Positions 49,525 through 58,280 of a DNA stretch of 64,000 nucleotides are shown piece by piece (positions within the stretch are counted from its first letter, which is position 1; each line of letters begins with the position of its first letter). The translations under genes were made by a program, and so were the position numbers. A model generated the notes under the pieces. It was not told the DNA's origin and searched no databases. It saw only the letters and a list, made by a program, of their open reading frames with translations. The stretch is from positions 62,001 through 126,000 of the forward strand of contig NZ_MRCQ01000009.1 of NCBI RefSeq assembly GCF_002304005.1, read 5' to 3'. This stretch comes from Flavobacterium sp. ACN6 (GTDB lineage Bacteria > Bacteroidota > Bacteroidia > Flavobacteriales > Flavobacteriaceae).

Positions 49525-49595
49525 TTAAATACTCCCTTTAATCTCAAATCACACACATCATAAATCAAAAATCGTTAATCAAAAATCAAAAATAC
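49525..49595. repeat. Right inverted arm of four-helix cassette 2
   Basis: CATAAATCAAAAATCGTTAA followed by TCAAAAATCAAAAATAC. This is complementary to the array on the other side of the four-helix gene. Confidence 0.75.
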
Positions 49596-50459
49596 TTATC
49601 TCGATTTGAAATAGCCTAACAGTTTAGTTACATAATTTTCGTCAACTCTGGTGTTGACAATTCCTGCTCCAGATTTACGAAATGTATCTTTAAAATAATT
49701 CAATTTATCTTGATAATGTTTCTCATAATTAGAGCGGACTGTTTTTGAACCCGTATCAACCAATTGTATTTTCCCAGTTTCGGCATCCAGCATTGGCACC
49801 ATTCCTAAATTTGGAATTCTTTCTTCGCGGATATCATATACTCGAACACCTGTTATGTCATGTTTTTTAGAAGCAATTTTTAAAGTATGCTCATAAGAAT
49901 CAGACATAAAATCGGAAATCATAAAAATAATGGCTTTCTTTTTTTGGGTTCCAGATAAAAACTTCAAAGCTTGTGCAATGTCTGTTTTCTGGCTTTTTGG
50001 TTCAAATTCGATCAATTCACGAATAATGCGAAGTACGTGCGAGCGTCCTTTTTTTGGAGGAATATATAATTCTATTGTATCAGAAAATAATATTAAACCA
50101 ATTTTGTCATTATTCTGTGTAGCCGAAAAAGCCATCGTTGCCGCAATTTCGGTGACGATGTCTTTTTTAAATTGATTTTTAGAACCAAAAGATTCAGAAC
50201 CCGAAATATCAACCATTAAAACCATAGTTAATTCGCGTTCTTCTTCAAATACTTTAACGTGAGCTTCATTGTAGCGTGCGGTCACATTCCAATCGATGTT
50301 ACGAATATCATCTCCGTATTGGTATTGACGCACCTCGCTAAACGTCATTCCTCGTCCTTTAAATGAAGAGTGGTATTCTCCCGAAAAGATATGATTGCTC
50401 AATCTTTTGGTCTTGATTTCTATTTTTCGTACTTTTTTTAAAAGCTCTTTTGTATCCAT
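49596..50459 (-). CDS. DUF58-domain protein of the bat operon
   Basis: A 287-residue cytoplasmic protein. Signature GRGMTFSEVRQYQYGDDIRNIDWNVTARYNE (about 31-61), then a VWA-like core VLMVDISGSESFGSKNQFK (about 80-98), with IIFMISDFMSDSYE later. DUF58 proteins work with MoxR ATPases and VWA partners. It lies between the MoxR gene and the four-helix insertion. Confidence 0.92.
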   Translation of the reverse strand: MDTKELLKKVRKIEIKTKRLSNHIFSGEYHSSFKGRGMTFSEVRQYQYGDDIRNIDWNVTARYNEAHVKVFEEERELTMVLMVDISGSESFGSKNQFKKDIVTEIAATMAFSATQNNDKIGLILFSDTIELYIPPKKGRSHVLRIIRELIEFEPKSQKTDIAQALKFLSGTQKKKAIIFMISDFMSDSYEHTLKIASKKHDITGVRVYDIREERIPNLGMVPMLDAETGKIQLVDTGSKTVRSNYEKHYQDKLNYFKDTFRKSGAGIVNTRVDENYVTKLLGYFKSR

Positions 50460-50463
50460 TTCT

Positions 50464-50533
50464 TTAGTTTTCAGTCGCAGTTTTCAGTCGCAGTTATTGT
50501 AATGTGTTTACTGTGACTGAAAACTGAAAACTA
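50464..50533. repeat. Inverted word-repeat array (AGTTTTCAGTCGC type)
   Basis: AGTTTTCAGTCGCAGTTTTC and AGTCGCAGTT face ACTGTGACTGAAAACTGAAA. It sits between the moxR-type gene and the DUF58 gene. Confidence 0.8.
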
Positions 50534-50536
50534 TTT

Positions 50537-51541
50537 TTAAGGTACCTCAATCTCGTTTACGATTTTGTTGATAATGTCTACAGAAGTAATATTTTCTGCT
50601 TCTGCTTCATAAGTGATTCCAACTCTGTGACGTAAAACATCATGCACAACTGCACGAACGTCTTCTGGAATTACGTAACCGCGGCGTTTGATAAAAGCAT
50701 AACATTTTGCTGCATTAGCCAAATTGATACTTCCACGAGGAGAAGCTCCAAAACTGATAAGCGGTTTTAAATCGGCTAATTTGTATTTTTCTGGGTAACG
50801 CGTTGCGAAAATAATATCTAAGATGTATTTTTCAATTTTTTCGTCCATATAAACTTCACGAACTGCTTCTTGAGCACGTAAAATCTGGTCAACAGAAACT
50901 ACCGGATTTACTTTTTCGTAAGATCCTTTTAAATTTTGACGAATTACAAAACGCTCTTCATCAATTTTTGGGTAGTCAATTACTGTTTTCAACATGAAAC
51001 GGTCAACTTGTGCTTCAGGTAATTGGTATGTTCCTTCTTGCTCAACTGGATTTTGTGTTGCCAAAACTAAAAACGGACGATCTAATTTAAAAGTAGTGTC
51101 GCCAATTGTAACTTGTTTTTCCTGCATCGCCTCTAATAATGCTGACTGAACCTTTGCCGGCGCACGGTTAATCTCATCGGCAAGTACGAAATTGGCAAAA
51201 ATTGGTCCCTTTTTAATAGAGAATTCGTTTGCCTTAATATTGTAAATCATGGTTCCGACAACGTCGGCAGGTAATAAATCCGGCGTAAACTGGATACGGC
51301 TGAAAGAACCTTGAACCGCTTGAGATAATGTATTTATAGCCAAAGTTTTTGCAAGACCTGGAACTCCTTCCAGTAAAATATGCCCTTGTCCAAGCAGTCC
51401 AATTAATAAACGCTCGACCATATGTTTCTGGCCCACAATAACTTTGTTCATTTCCATTGTAAGAAGGTCTATAAAAGCACTTTCTCTTTCAATTTTTTCA
51501 TTAATCGCTCTAATGTCTAAAGTCGTTGTATTTTCTTCCAT
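50537..51541 (-). CDS. MoxR-family AAA+ ATPase, first gene of the bat operon
   Basis: A 334-residue ATPase. I use the ATG at 51541 (MEENTTTLDIRAINEKIE). Walker A: LLEGVPGLAKTLAINTL (about 58-74). Walker B: FVLADEINRAPAKVQSALLEAMQE (about 120-143). Sensor: LATQNPVEQEGTYQLPEAQVDRF. The C-terminal helical lid has LISFGASPRGSINLANAAK. MoxR proteins act as chaperone-like ATPases with VWA and DUF58 partners, all encoded downstream here. Confidence 0.95.
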   Translation of the reverse strand: MEENTTTLDIRAINEKIERESAFIDLLTMEMNKVIVGQKHMVERLLIGLLGQGHILLEGVPGLAKTLAINTLSQAVQGSFSRIQFTPDLLPADVVGTMIYNIKANEFSIKKGPIFANFVLADEINRAPAKVQSALLEAMQEKQVTIGDTTFKLDRPFLVLATQNPVEQEGTYQLPEAQVDRFMLKTVIDYPKIDEERFVIRQNLKGSYEKVNPVVSVDQILRAQEAVREVYMDEKIEKYILDIIFATRYPEKYKLADLKPLISFGASPRGSINLANAAKCYAFIKRRGYVIPEDVRAVVHDVLRHRVGITYEAEAENITSVDIINKIVNEIEVP

Positions 51542-51754
51542 ATAAATATTTTTAAAAACCTTGATTTGTACGCCTGTTTTTTGAGAGTGCAAATTGAATA
51601 TTTTTTAAGAAGTAAGATGTTAAAGAATGGTTAAAACTTCGACCAATGCCTTAATTTTAAGGACTAATTGTGAATCTATTTTTATATTTTTAAGAACTTT
51701 GATGATTATGTTTTATTAAAGCATAATTATTACCAAAAATAACGCATAACTATT

Positions 51755-52630
51755 ATGAGCAAAACTGTCTTATCGCCTATAATTTCAGGCACTATGAATT
51801 GGGGAGTTTGGGATAAAAACCTTACAACTAAAGAAATGGAAAACATGATACAAGTGAGTATCGAAAACAAAATTACGACTTTTGATCACGCGGATATTTA
51901 CGGATCGTATACGACCGAAGCCGATTTTGGAAAAGCCTTTCACGCCAGTAAAATCGATCGTGAAAAATTACAATTAATTACCAAATGCGGTATTCAGATG
52001 ATTGCTGAAAAACGCCCAGAAAACAAAATCAAACATTACAATTATTCGAAAGACTATATTGTTAAGTCGGTTGAAGAATCTTTGAAAAAATTAAAAACAG
52101 ATTATGTAGATGTTTTTTTGTTACATAGGCCAAGCCCGTTAATGCAGGCAGATGAAATTGCAGAAGCTGTTGAGAAATTAAAAGGCGAAGGAAAAATTAT
52201 TGATTTTGGGCTTTCCAATTTCACTAGTTCACAAACTGAATTAATTCGCCAGAAAACAGAGGTAAGTTATAATCAAGTACAATTTTCGGCTACACATTTT
52301 GAACCAATGTTAGATGGCAGCTTAGATTATATGCAGACACACGGAATTCGTCCGTTATCATGGAATCCGCTTGGAACTGTTTTTAGAGAAGATACAAAGC
52401 AAACTCGCCGTTTGAAAAAACTGTTTTCGACTTTATTAGAAAAATACCATTTAGGTGCGGACACACTTTTATTATCATGGATTTTAAAACATCCTGCAAA
52501 AATAATTCCAATTGCAGGTACTGTGAATGTTGCTAGAATTCAATCTTTATCAAAAGCAATTGAATTGGACATGGATACAGAAGATTGGTTTGCGATTTGG
52601 ACAGAAAGTATGGGCGATGATGTGCCTTAA
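51755..52630 (+). CDS. Aldo/keto reductase (YdhF-like)
   Basis: A 291-residue NADPH-dependent oxidoreductase with TIM barrel. Catalytic tetrad: FDHADIYGSYTTEADFGKAF (Asp, Tyr), LITKCGIQ (Lys) and VFLLHRPSP (His). GLSNFTSSQTELIRQK and IIPIAGTVNVARIQSLSKAI supply the cofactor site. Substrate unknown. The upstream spacer (51593-51754) shows no clear promoter. Confidence 0.92.
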   Translation: MSKTVLSPIISGTMNWGVWDKNLTTKEMENMIQVSIENKITTFDHADIYGSYTTEADFGKAFHASKIDREKLQLITKCGIQMIAEKRPENKIKHYNYSKDYIVKSVEESLKKLKTDYVDVFLLHRPSPLMQADEIAEAVEKLKGEGKIIDFGLSNFTSSQTELIRQKTEVSYNQVQFSATHFEPMLDGSLDYMQTHGIRPLSWNPLGTVFREDTKQTRRLKKLFSTLLEKYHLGADTLLLSWILKHPAKIIPIAGTVNVARIQSLSKAIELDMDTEDWFAIWTESMGDDVP

Positions 52631-52815
52631 TTTTTAGTGTTCAGTTTACAGTTTTTAGTATTCAGTTAAAACTATAATTTGCAAAAATAGAACGCAGATG
52701 AAGCGGATTTACTTCGTAAAAACGCAGATTTGCACAGATTTTTTTTAATTAGTAAGAGAAAAATCCGTAATTATCCGTGTCTTTACGAAGTAAATCCGTG
52801 TCATCCGCGTACCAA
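52631..52815. repeat. Word-repeat spacer (AGTTTTTAGTATTCAG and CGCAGAT types)
   Basis: Short AGTGTTCAGTTTACAG/TTAGTATTCAGTT copies are followed by an inverted set: GCGGATTTACTTCGTAAAAA and CGCAGATTTGCACAGATTTT on one side, with TTTACGAAGTAAATCCG and ATCCGCGT on the other. The TTACTTCGTAAA and TTTACGAAGTAA arms are complementary. Confidence 0.65.
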
Positions 52816-52829
52816 AACATAACCTAAAG

Positions 52830-53588
52830 ATGAAAAAAACAGTTTTAATTACTGGCGCCACAAGCGGAATAGGAAAAGCAACCGCGCAGATACTGGCGAA
52901 AAATAACTATAAAATTATTCTCTGCGGCAGACGTAAAGATCGCTTAGAAGAACTAGAAAAAGAACTTTCGGCTTTTACAGAAGTACATTCTCTAGCTTTT
53001 GATGTTCGTGATAAAGAAGATGTTTTGCAAAAAATAAGTTCTTTGCCAAATGATTTTGCAGTAATAGACGTTTTAATTAATAACGCAGGAAATGCTCATG
53101 GTTTAGATCCTATTCAAACGGGAGATGTAGACGATTGGGATGCGATGATTGATATTAATGTAAAAGGACTTTTATATGTTTCAAAAGCTGTAATTCCGCA
53201 GATGGTTGAAAGACAATCAGGTCATATTATTAATATTGGTTCGACTGCGGCAAAAGAAGTTTATCCGAATGGAAATGTGTATTGCGGAACAAAACATGCG
53301 GTTGATGCGATTACGGCTGGAATGCGAATCGATTTAAATCCATTTGGAATCAGGGTTGGAGGCATTCATCCTGGAATGGTAGCGACTGAATTCAGCGAAG
53401 TTCGTTTTAAAGGAGATGTCGAAAGAGCGGCCAATGTTTACAAAGGATTTGATCCGCTTCAGGCAGAAGATATTGCCGATATCATTCATTTTGTGGTTTC
53501 AAGACCGTATCATGTAAATATTGCAGATTTGATGGTAATGAGTACGGCACAGGCGTCTTCCACGATCGTCAAGAAAAATATGTTATAA
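52830..53588 (+). CDS. SDR-family NADP-dependent dehydrogenase
   Basis: A 252-residue short-chain dehydrogenase. Cofactor motif VLITGATSGIGKATAQIL (4-21), then LINNAGNAHG (about 86-95). Catalytic Ser in INIGSTAAKE, and Tyr-Lys in YPNGNVYCGTKHAVDAI (YxxxK). The arrangement resembles YdfG, a 3-hydroxy-acid dehydrogenase; the real substrate is unknown. Confidence 0.92.
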   Translation: MKKTVLITGATSGIGKATAQILAKNNYKIILCGRRKDRLEELEKELSAFTEVHSLAFDVRDKEDVLQKISSLPNDFAVIDVLINNAGNAHGLDPIQTGDVDDWDAMIDINVKGLLYVSKAVIPQMVERQSGHIINIGSTAAKEVYPNGNVYCGTKHAVDAITAGMRIDLNPFGIRVGGIHPGMVATEFSEVRFKGDVERAANVYKGFDPLQAEDIADIIHFVVSRPYHVNIADLMVMSTAQASSTIVKKNML

Positions 53589-53596
53589 ATTATTAT

Positions 53597-53623
53597 AAAG
53601 ACGCACAGTAGTGCGTCTTTTTT
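53597..53623 (+). terminator. GACGCAC-type hairpin acting as terminator of the SDR gene
   Basis: AAAGACGCAC (53597-53606), AGTA, GTGCGTCTTT (53611-53620), followed by TTT. This is one copy of the dispersed palindrome family at 39251, 39431, 39610 and 55011. Confidence 0.8.
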
Positions 53624-53711
53624 ACGTTTTAAAGTTATGGAATGCAATTAAAATGATTACGAGTTTTTAATTAATGTAAATTAGTGCAATTAGCGACAAA
53701 AAAACTAGACT

Positions 53712-54857
53712 ATGATCAATAAGCGCCTTTTGATAAAGAATTTACTTGCTCACAATGATGAAAGCAGTTTTTATGATAAAAAAAGGCAGTTGAATCTTCA
53801 TTCCCGCGAAGGAAAAGGTAAGTTTTTAAAACACATTTGCGCGTTATCCAATTCCAACCCAAACAATAATTCTTATATCGTTGTTGGAGTAGAAGATCAG
53901 GATAACGAAATTGTAGGCGATGATTTTTTTGATGACAGCCGAATTCAGAATCTGGTAAATGCTTTTTTAGAAAATCCGCCAAAAATTCAATACGAAAATG
54001 TCCCTTTTCCAAATCTTCCCAAAGACAAAGTAATTGGTCTCGTTACTATAAAACCAAAAAGCAAAGTCTCTTATTTTAAAAAAGGAATCCATACGATTCT
54101 TGCTAATAGTGTTTTTATAAGGCGCGGCAGTAATTCGATTCCGCTGGATAATAGCGAAGAAGTCGAAAAAAGCTATCAGAATACAGAAACCGTAATTGGT
54201 ATAGAAAATAGTTCTCGAAACAGCATACAATATACTTTAGACGGCGTTATAGATTTTATGAATTTCAGGCATAAAGATATGTCTCCGAAATATTTTGTTT
54301 TCAAAGAATTGTTTGTAATCTGCTGGGCAGGAGTTCCAAAAACAATGCGGGATAAAACTTTCCTTTCTCGCGTAGACATTGAATTAATCAATGAACAAAT
54401 TAAACTTTTTTATTCTGCGCAAGATGTTGTTACTATCGAATATAATGATGATACTTTTACCATTACAGAATATGTTCCTTTAGGTTTGAATGATAAAACG
54501 AGTTATTATCCGCTCGAAGAACAAACTATTCATTTCTTTGATAACGGTTATTATAAAATAGACCGACAAATACTTTTTCAGCCGCCAGAATTTAATCGAA
54601 AAATGTTGTACCATATTTATAACGCCAATATGGCTTTGCTGGCGAAACTTCAAAAAGAAATTACTTTATCTGAGCGTGAATTAAAAGACTTAGAAAATCT
54701 GCCTTCGACTTTTATGATTTGTTATTTGAATGGATTTGAAGATGCCAGACAAAAATTAATTGATGCAAAATTGCTTCTCAAGCCTTATAAACATATTTAT
54801 TCCTCTTTTAAAGAAGCATTGCGGATTTTGCGTAAGATGAAGTATGATGTTCAGTAA
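53712..54857 (+). CDS. AlbA_2/schlafen-type ATP-binding-like protein
   Basis: A 381-residue cytoplasmic protein. The N-terminal AlbA_2 domain (about 17-150) shows SSFYDKKRQLNLHSREGKGKFLKHICALSN and SYIVVGVEDQDNEIVGDDFF. IRRGSNSIPLDNSEE ends it. The remainder is helical and beta mixed with no family I know. AlbA_2 proteins occur as regulators and in defence settings. There is no partner here, so no role is assigned. Confidence 0.82.
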   Translation: MINKRLLIKNLLAHNDESSFYDKKRQLNLHSREGKGKFLKHICALSNSNPNNNSYIVVGVEDQDNEIVGDDFFDDSRIQNLVNAFLENPPKIQYENVPFPNLPKDKVIGLVTIKPKSKVSYFKKGIHTILANSVFIRRGSNSIPLDNSEEVEKSYQNTETVIGIENSSRNSIQYTLDGVIDFMNFRHKDMSPKYFVFKELFVICWAGVPKTMRDKTFLSRVDIELINEQIKLFYSAQDVVTIEYNDDTFTITEYVPLGLNDKTSYYPLEEQTIHFFDNGYYKIDRQILFQPPEFNRKMLYHIYNANMALLAKLQKEITLSERELKDLENLPSTFMICYLNGFEDARQKLIDAKLLLKPYKHIYSSFKEALRILRKMKYDVQ

Positions 54858-55036
54858 AGTTACAAAGGTTCAGAGGTTCAAAGCGACAAAGGTTTCTTGT
54901 AGAAACGTATTGAAGTTGCAAAGGTTCAGAGGTTCAAAGCGACAAAGGTTTTTTGTAGAAACGTATTGAAGTCGCAAAGGTTCAGAGGTTCAAAGCGACA
55001 AAGGTTTTTGTAGAGACGCACTGCAGTGCGTCTACA
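54858..55036. repeat. 56-bp tandem repeat array ending in a GACGCAC palindrome
   Basis: CAAAGGTTCAGAGGTTCAAA begins at 54864, 54920 and 54976, an exact 56-base period. Each unit ends in TTGTAGAAACGTATTGAAGT, except the last, which continues into GTAGAGACGCACTGCAGTGC. The 18-base perfect palindrome GACGCACTGCAGTGCGTC lies at 55016-55033. Confidence 0.88.
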
Positions 55037-55087
55037 TCCAGCATATCTACAAATATTCTGTTGCAAAATCCGTATAAACCCCTTTTT

Positions 55088-55831
55088 TTATTGAAAATTC
55101 AAATATTTATTTACTTCACTATAAGGGAATAAAAGTTCTTTTGGGCCGTCTGCATAAGAAGCTGCTTCGTATGAGTTGTAATACAGAAGCAAACCTTGAG
55201 AGGTATAAAAAATATTTTGAGGCAGTTGGAATTTATCATTTTCAAACATCAAACCTGTTGCATTAATATTCGCGTTTTCTGGGATTTTATATTTTGCTCG
55301 GAATGTCTTTTCGGCGAAAGCCTTAAAATCTTTTTCGTTTTTAAATAATTGGTTATTGAAAACAGCCTTTCCAGTTTTCGGATTAAATAATAAAGAACGA
55401 TAACCTTGATAACCATGCGCGCCTCCTGTAAAGGTATAATGATCTAGTTTGAGATTTAAAATGTGCTCCGATTGAAATTCGACATTACCAATTATTTTTG
55501 CTTCCCAGCCAAAAGTATCGTTTGGAAATTTCTCATGCATTTCGTCATAAGACACAATAAATGACTTAGACAATGATTTGTAGTCATTGACTTTTGTTGA
55601 ATCTTCGCCAAAAAAAACAATCTCTTTTATTACGGAGAAAACTTTCTTGTTGATGCTGTCTGATATTACTTTAATATTTTTGGCAACTGGAACTTCTATT
55701 GTGATTTCCGGACATTCATTTTTGCACGGAATAGTAGATTTTTCTTCAAACGTTTCATTTTCAAATGAAAGCTCTTTTTTGCAACTTGTAAAAATCAAAC
55801 ACAAAAAGATTATAAATATGTAATTTTTCAT
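55088..55831 (-). CDS. DUF3298/DUF4163-type lipoprotein
   Basis: A 247-residue lipoprotein with SPII signal MKNYIFIIFLCLIFTSC (Cys at 17). The body has a PdaC/RsiV-like layout: ITIEVPVAKNIKVISDSINKKV, then SFIVSYDEMHEKFPNDTFGWE, and LDHYTFTGGAHGYQGYRSLLFN, the DUF3298 hallmark GGAHG. It ends ELLFPYSEVNKYL. The role is unknown; relatives sense or bind cell-wall components. Confidence 0.88.
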   Translation of the reverse strand: MKNYIFIIFLCLIFTSCKKELSFENETFEEKSTIPCKNECPEITIEVPVAKNIKVISDSINKKVFSVIKEIVFFGEDSTKVNDYKSLSKSFIVSYDEMHEKFPNDTFGWEAKIIGNVEFQSEHILNLKLDHYTFTGGAHGYQGYRSLLFNPKTGKAVFNNQLFKNEKDFKAFAEKTFRAKYKIPENANINATGLMFENDKFQLPQNIFYTSQGLLLYYNSYEAASYADGPKELLFPYSEVNKYLNFQ

Positions 55832-55894
55832 ATCAAAAAGTGTTAATTATATACAAAGGTAAGAAGTTGTGTCCCGATAAAATAAATTAAGCGG

Positions 55895-55902
55895 TAAATT
55901 TG
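55895..55902 (+). promoter_or_regulatory. Probable -7 element of the trans-sulfuration gene
   Basis: TAAATTTG matches TAnnTTTG, 33 bases before the ATG at 55936. TTG at 55867-55869 is 25 bases upstream, somewhat longer than usual. The signal supports the shorter gene start. Confidence 0.55.
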
Positions 55903-55935
55903 TACAACAATTATAGATTTAAAACTTATAACTAT

Positions 55936-57078
55936 ATGAAATTTAATACAAAAGTTATACATGGAGGACAGCACCATGATCCATCTACAGGAGCAGTTAT
56001 GCCGCCAGTATATCAAACTTCAACGTTTGTTCAAACCAGTCCAGGAAAGCCTTTAGGTGATTATGAATACAGCAGGGCATCAAACCCAACTCGTACCGCT
56101 TTAGAAGAAGCTTTGGCAAGTATAGAAAACGGAACTCGCGGATTGGCATTTTCATCTGGACTTGCTGCAACAGATTGTGTTTTACGATCTTTTAAAGCTG
56201 GGGATGAAATTATTGCAATGGATGATTTATACGGAGGAACATATAGAATGTTTGCTCGTGTTTATAAAGATTCGGGAATTAAATTTCATTTTGTTGATAT
56301 GACCAATATTGAAAAATTGAACAGTCTGATCAATGAAAACACTAAATTAATCTGGGTTGAAACGCCGACAAATCCGTTGATGAAATTGGCCGATATTCAG
56401 GAAATAGCAAAAATTACACAAGCAAAGAAAATTCTTCTTGCGGTAGACAATACTTTTGCAACACCATATTTACAGAAACCATTAGATTTAGGTGCTGACA
56501 TTGTAATGCATTCGGCAACGAAATATTTAGGAGGACATTCTGATGTTATTGCGGGAGCTTTAATTGTAAAAGATGAAGCACTCGGAGAGCAATTGCATTT
56601 TCAGCAGTTTGCAACAGGAGCAACTCTTGGGCCAATGGACAGTTTCTTGGTTTTAAGAGGAATAAAAACTTTGGCTTTAAGAGTTCAAAGACATTGTGAG
56701 AATGGAGAGAAAGTGGTAGAATACTTAAGTAATCATCCGAAAATAAAAACGGTTTATTATCCAGGTTTAGAAAGTCATCCATTTCATGAAATTGCTAAAA
56801 AGCAAATGAAAGCTTTTGGCGGAATGGTTTCTTTTGATTTTAAATCGGGTAAAAAGGAAGATTCTATTACTTTCTTAGAGAAATTAAAAGTATTTACATT
56901 GGCAGAATCTCTTGGCGGCGTAGAATCATTAGCCAATCATCCGGCATTAATGACACACGCGTCAATTCCGGCAGATAAAAGAGCAGAAGTTGGTATTACT
57001 GATGATTTAGTTCGATTAAGCGTAGGAATTGAAGATGCTGATGATTTAATTGCCGATTTAGAACAGGCATTAGCTTAA
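55936..57078 (+). CDS. PLP-dependent trans-sulfuration enzyme (cystathionine gamma-synthase/lyase)
   Basis: A 380-residue PLP enzyme. Start MKFNTKVIHGGQHHDPSTGA (ATG at 55936). Motifs: YEYSRASNPTRTALEEALA, SSGLAATDCVLR, MDDLYGGTYRMF, LAVDNTFATPYLQKPLDLGADIVMHSATKYLGGHSD (Schiff-base Lys in SATKYLGGH, about 200), and LGGVESLANHPALMTHASIP. Synthase and lyase cannot be told apart from these motifs. It is monocistronic and closed by a 17-bp hairpin. Confidence 0.92.
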   Translation: MKFNTKVIHGGQHHDPSTGAVMPPVYQTSTFVQTSPGKPLGDYEYSRASNPTRTALEEALASIENGTRGLAFSSGLAATDCVLRSFKAGDEIIAMDDLYGGTYRMFARVYKDSGIKFHFVDMTNIEKLNSLINENTKLIWVETPTNPLMKLADIQEIAKITQAKKILLAVDNTFATPYLQKPLDLGADIVMHSATKYLGGHSDVIAGALIVKDEALGEQLHFQQFATGATLGPMDSFLVLRGIKTLALRVQRHCENGEKVVEYLSNHPKIKTVYYPGLESHPFHEIAKKQMKAFGGMVSFDFKSGKKEDSITFLEKLKVFTLAESLGGVESLANHPALMTHASIPADKRAEVGITDDLVRLSVGIEDADDLIADLEQALA

Positions 57079-57094
57079 AAGAAATTTCAAAATA

Positions 57095-57140
57095 AAAATC
57101 CCAAATTCCAATTTTACTAAATTTTGGAATTTGGGATTTT
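57095..57140. terminator. 17-bp perfect hairpin terminator (CCAAATTCC family)
   Basis: AAAATCCCAAATTCCAA (57095-57111) pairs exactly with TTGGAATTTGGGATTTT (57124-57140). It lies between converging genes. It is nearly the same hairpin as at 41531-41578. Confidence 0.88.
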
Positions 57141-57163
57141 CTTTATCGGGATTTTAAATATTT

Positions 57164-57958
57164 CTAGAATTCCAAATAATGTATATATCCAAAGTTAAAC
57201 CAAACCTGCCAGTCATTAGATTTGTTTTCTGTGTAAATATCTTTGTTTGGGTTCAATCCATCAATCCAATCTGAGCTATACATTTGAAAACGAGTTTCAA
57301 ACATTAAATCACTCATTGTAGTTAATTTATAATGTACTCCAACTGCTGCTGTTGCTGATAAAACTACACCAGATTCAGAAGAAAATCCATGTGCACGTCC
57401 GTCAGATGGAGTTAAGTATTTTCCTGGTGTAACATTAGGAAGAGTAATGTCTCCCAAACGAGATCCTACTTTAGTAGAATAATAACTAACCTGGAAACCT
57501 ACACTTCCATACGGACTGAAACTACCAATTGTGTTTTCGAAGTCATGTATTTTCATGAAAGGAGAAAATTCGATTTGAGCTCCAAGACCCAGTATAGTAG
57601 AACTTGCATGCATGTTTTTTAATTGTTGCGCAAATACTCCGTCTGGTTTGTATTCAACCCATTTTCCGAAATGCTTTAAAGTGGTTCTGCTAAAAGATAA
57701 ATCTGATCTCACTTTAAAATGTTCAGTAAAGAAACTTTCTCTATTATTATTTGCCGAAAAGTTGATAAAGTGCATAACTCCAATGCCAAATCCAGAGTTT
57801 CCAGCATTTGTGTCAAAATTATTTCTTTGGCCAAAATCAGACTGTAAAGTAACGGGTCCTGCGTATATTCCTATCTCTTGAGCTAGGCCTGCTTGCGCTG
57901 ATGTAACAGTTGATATGCCTAACAAGGCAAATAATGTGATAAATAGGTGTTTAGACAT
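57164..57958 (-). CDS. Outer-membrane beta-barrel-like protein, flavobacterial family
   Basis: A 264-residue exported protein. Signal MSKHLFITLFALLGISTVTSAQ, then a porin-like pattern of alternating strands: IGIYAGPVTLQSDFG, FGIGVMHFINFS, SFSPYGSVGFQVSYYSTKVGSRLG and VVLSATAAVGVHYKLT. The end is WQVWFNFGYIHYLEF, with a final aromatic as in barrel proteins. I believe this is the family called THC0290_0291 in flavobacteria, but I cannot check. It lies upstream of, and divergent to, gdhA. Confidence 0.8.
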   Translation of the reverse strand: MSKHLFITLFALLGISTVTSAQAGLAQEIGIYAGPVTLQSDFGQRNNFDTNAGNSGFGIGVMHFINFSANNNRESFFTEHFKVRSDLSFSRTTLKHFGKWVEYKPDGVFAQQLKNMHASSTILGLGAQIEFSPFMKIHDFENTIGSFSPYGSVGFQVSYYSTKVGSRLGDITLPNVTPGKYLTPSDGRAHGFSSESGVVLSATAAVGVHYKLTTMSDLMFETRFQMYSSDWIDGLNPNKDIYTENKSNDWQVWFNFGYIHYLEF

Positions 57959-58280
57959 TTTTTAGGGCTTACAAATCTCGGCAAATATATAAAAAACCTA
58001 ATCGATTCAAAATATTAAAACGTTCTATTGAAAAATAAGTAGCAAAATACTTAATTTGATAACTTTTAAAGGGTAATTTGCGTGTAAACACCTACATGTA
58101 AAATGTGTTTTTTTGTATTGTTTGAAAAAAACACAAATCGATTCAAAAAAGTGAAAAATATAACAGCGAATCAGAATTTGATATATCTTTGTGTGTTAAA
58201 ACGAAAACGTTTTCTTAAACTCAAAATTGGATCAGAAAACGGAAAAATTAAATCAAATTATCTGAAAATTTATTTCAAAT
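57959..58280. other. Upstream region of gdhA
   Basis: A 322-base A/T-rich spacer between divergent genes. It contains TATCTTTG at 58184-58191, a -7 match with the gdhA ATG 89 bases downstream. A dyad-like TGTAAACACCTACATG lies near 58083-58099. I see no gene; a short open frame from 58103 has no coding character and runs into gdhA. Confidence 0.5.

Noticed and set aside
54864-55036. CRISPR-like array
   Set aside because: The 56-bp units are nearly identical along their whole length, so no spacers exist.
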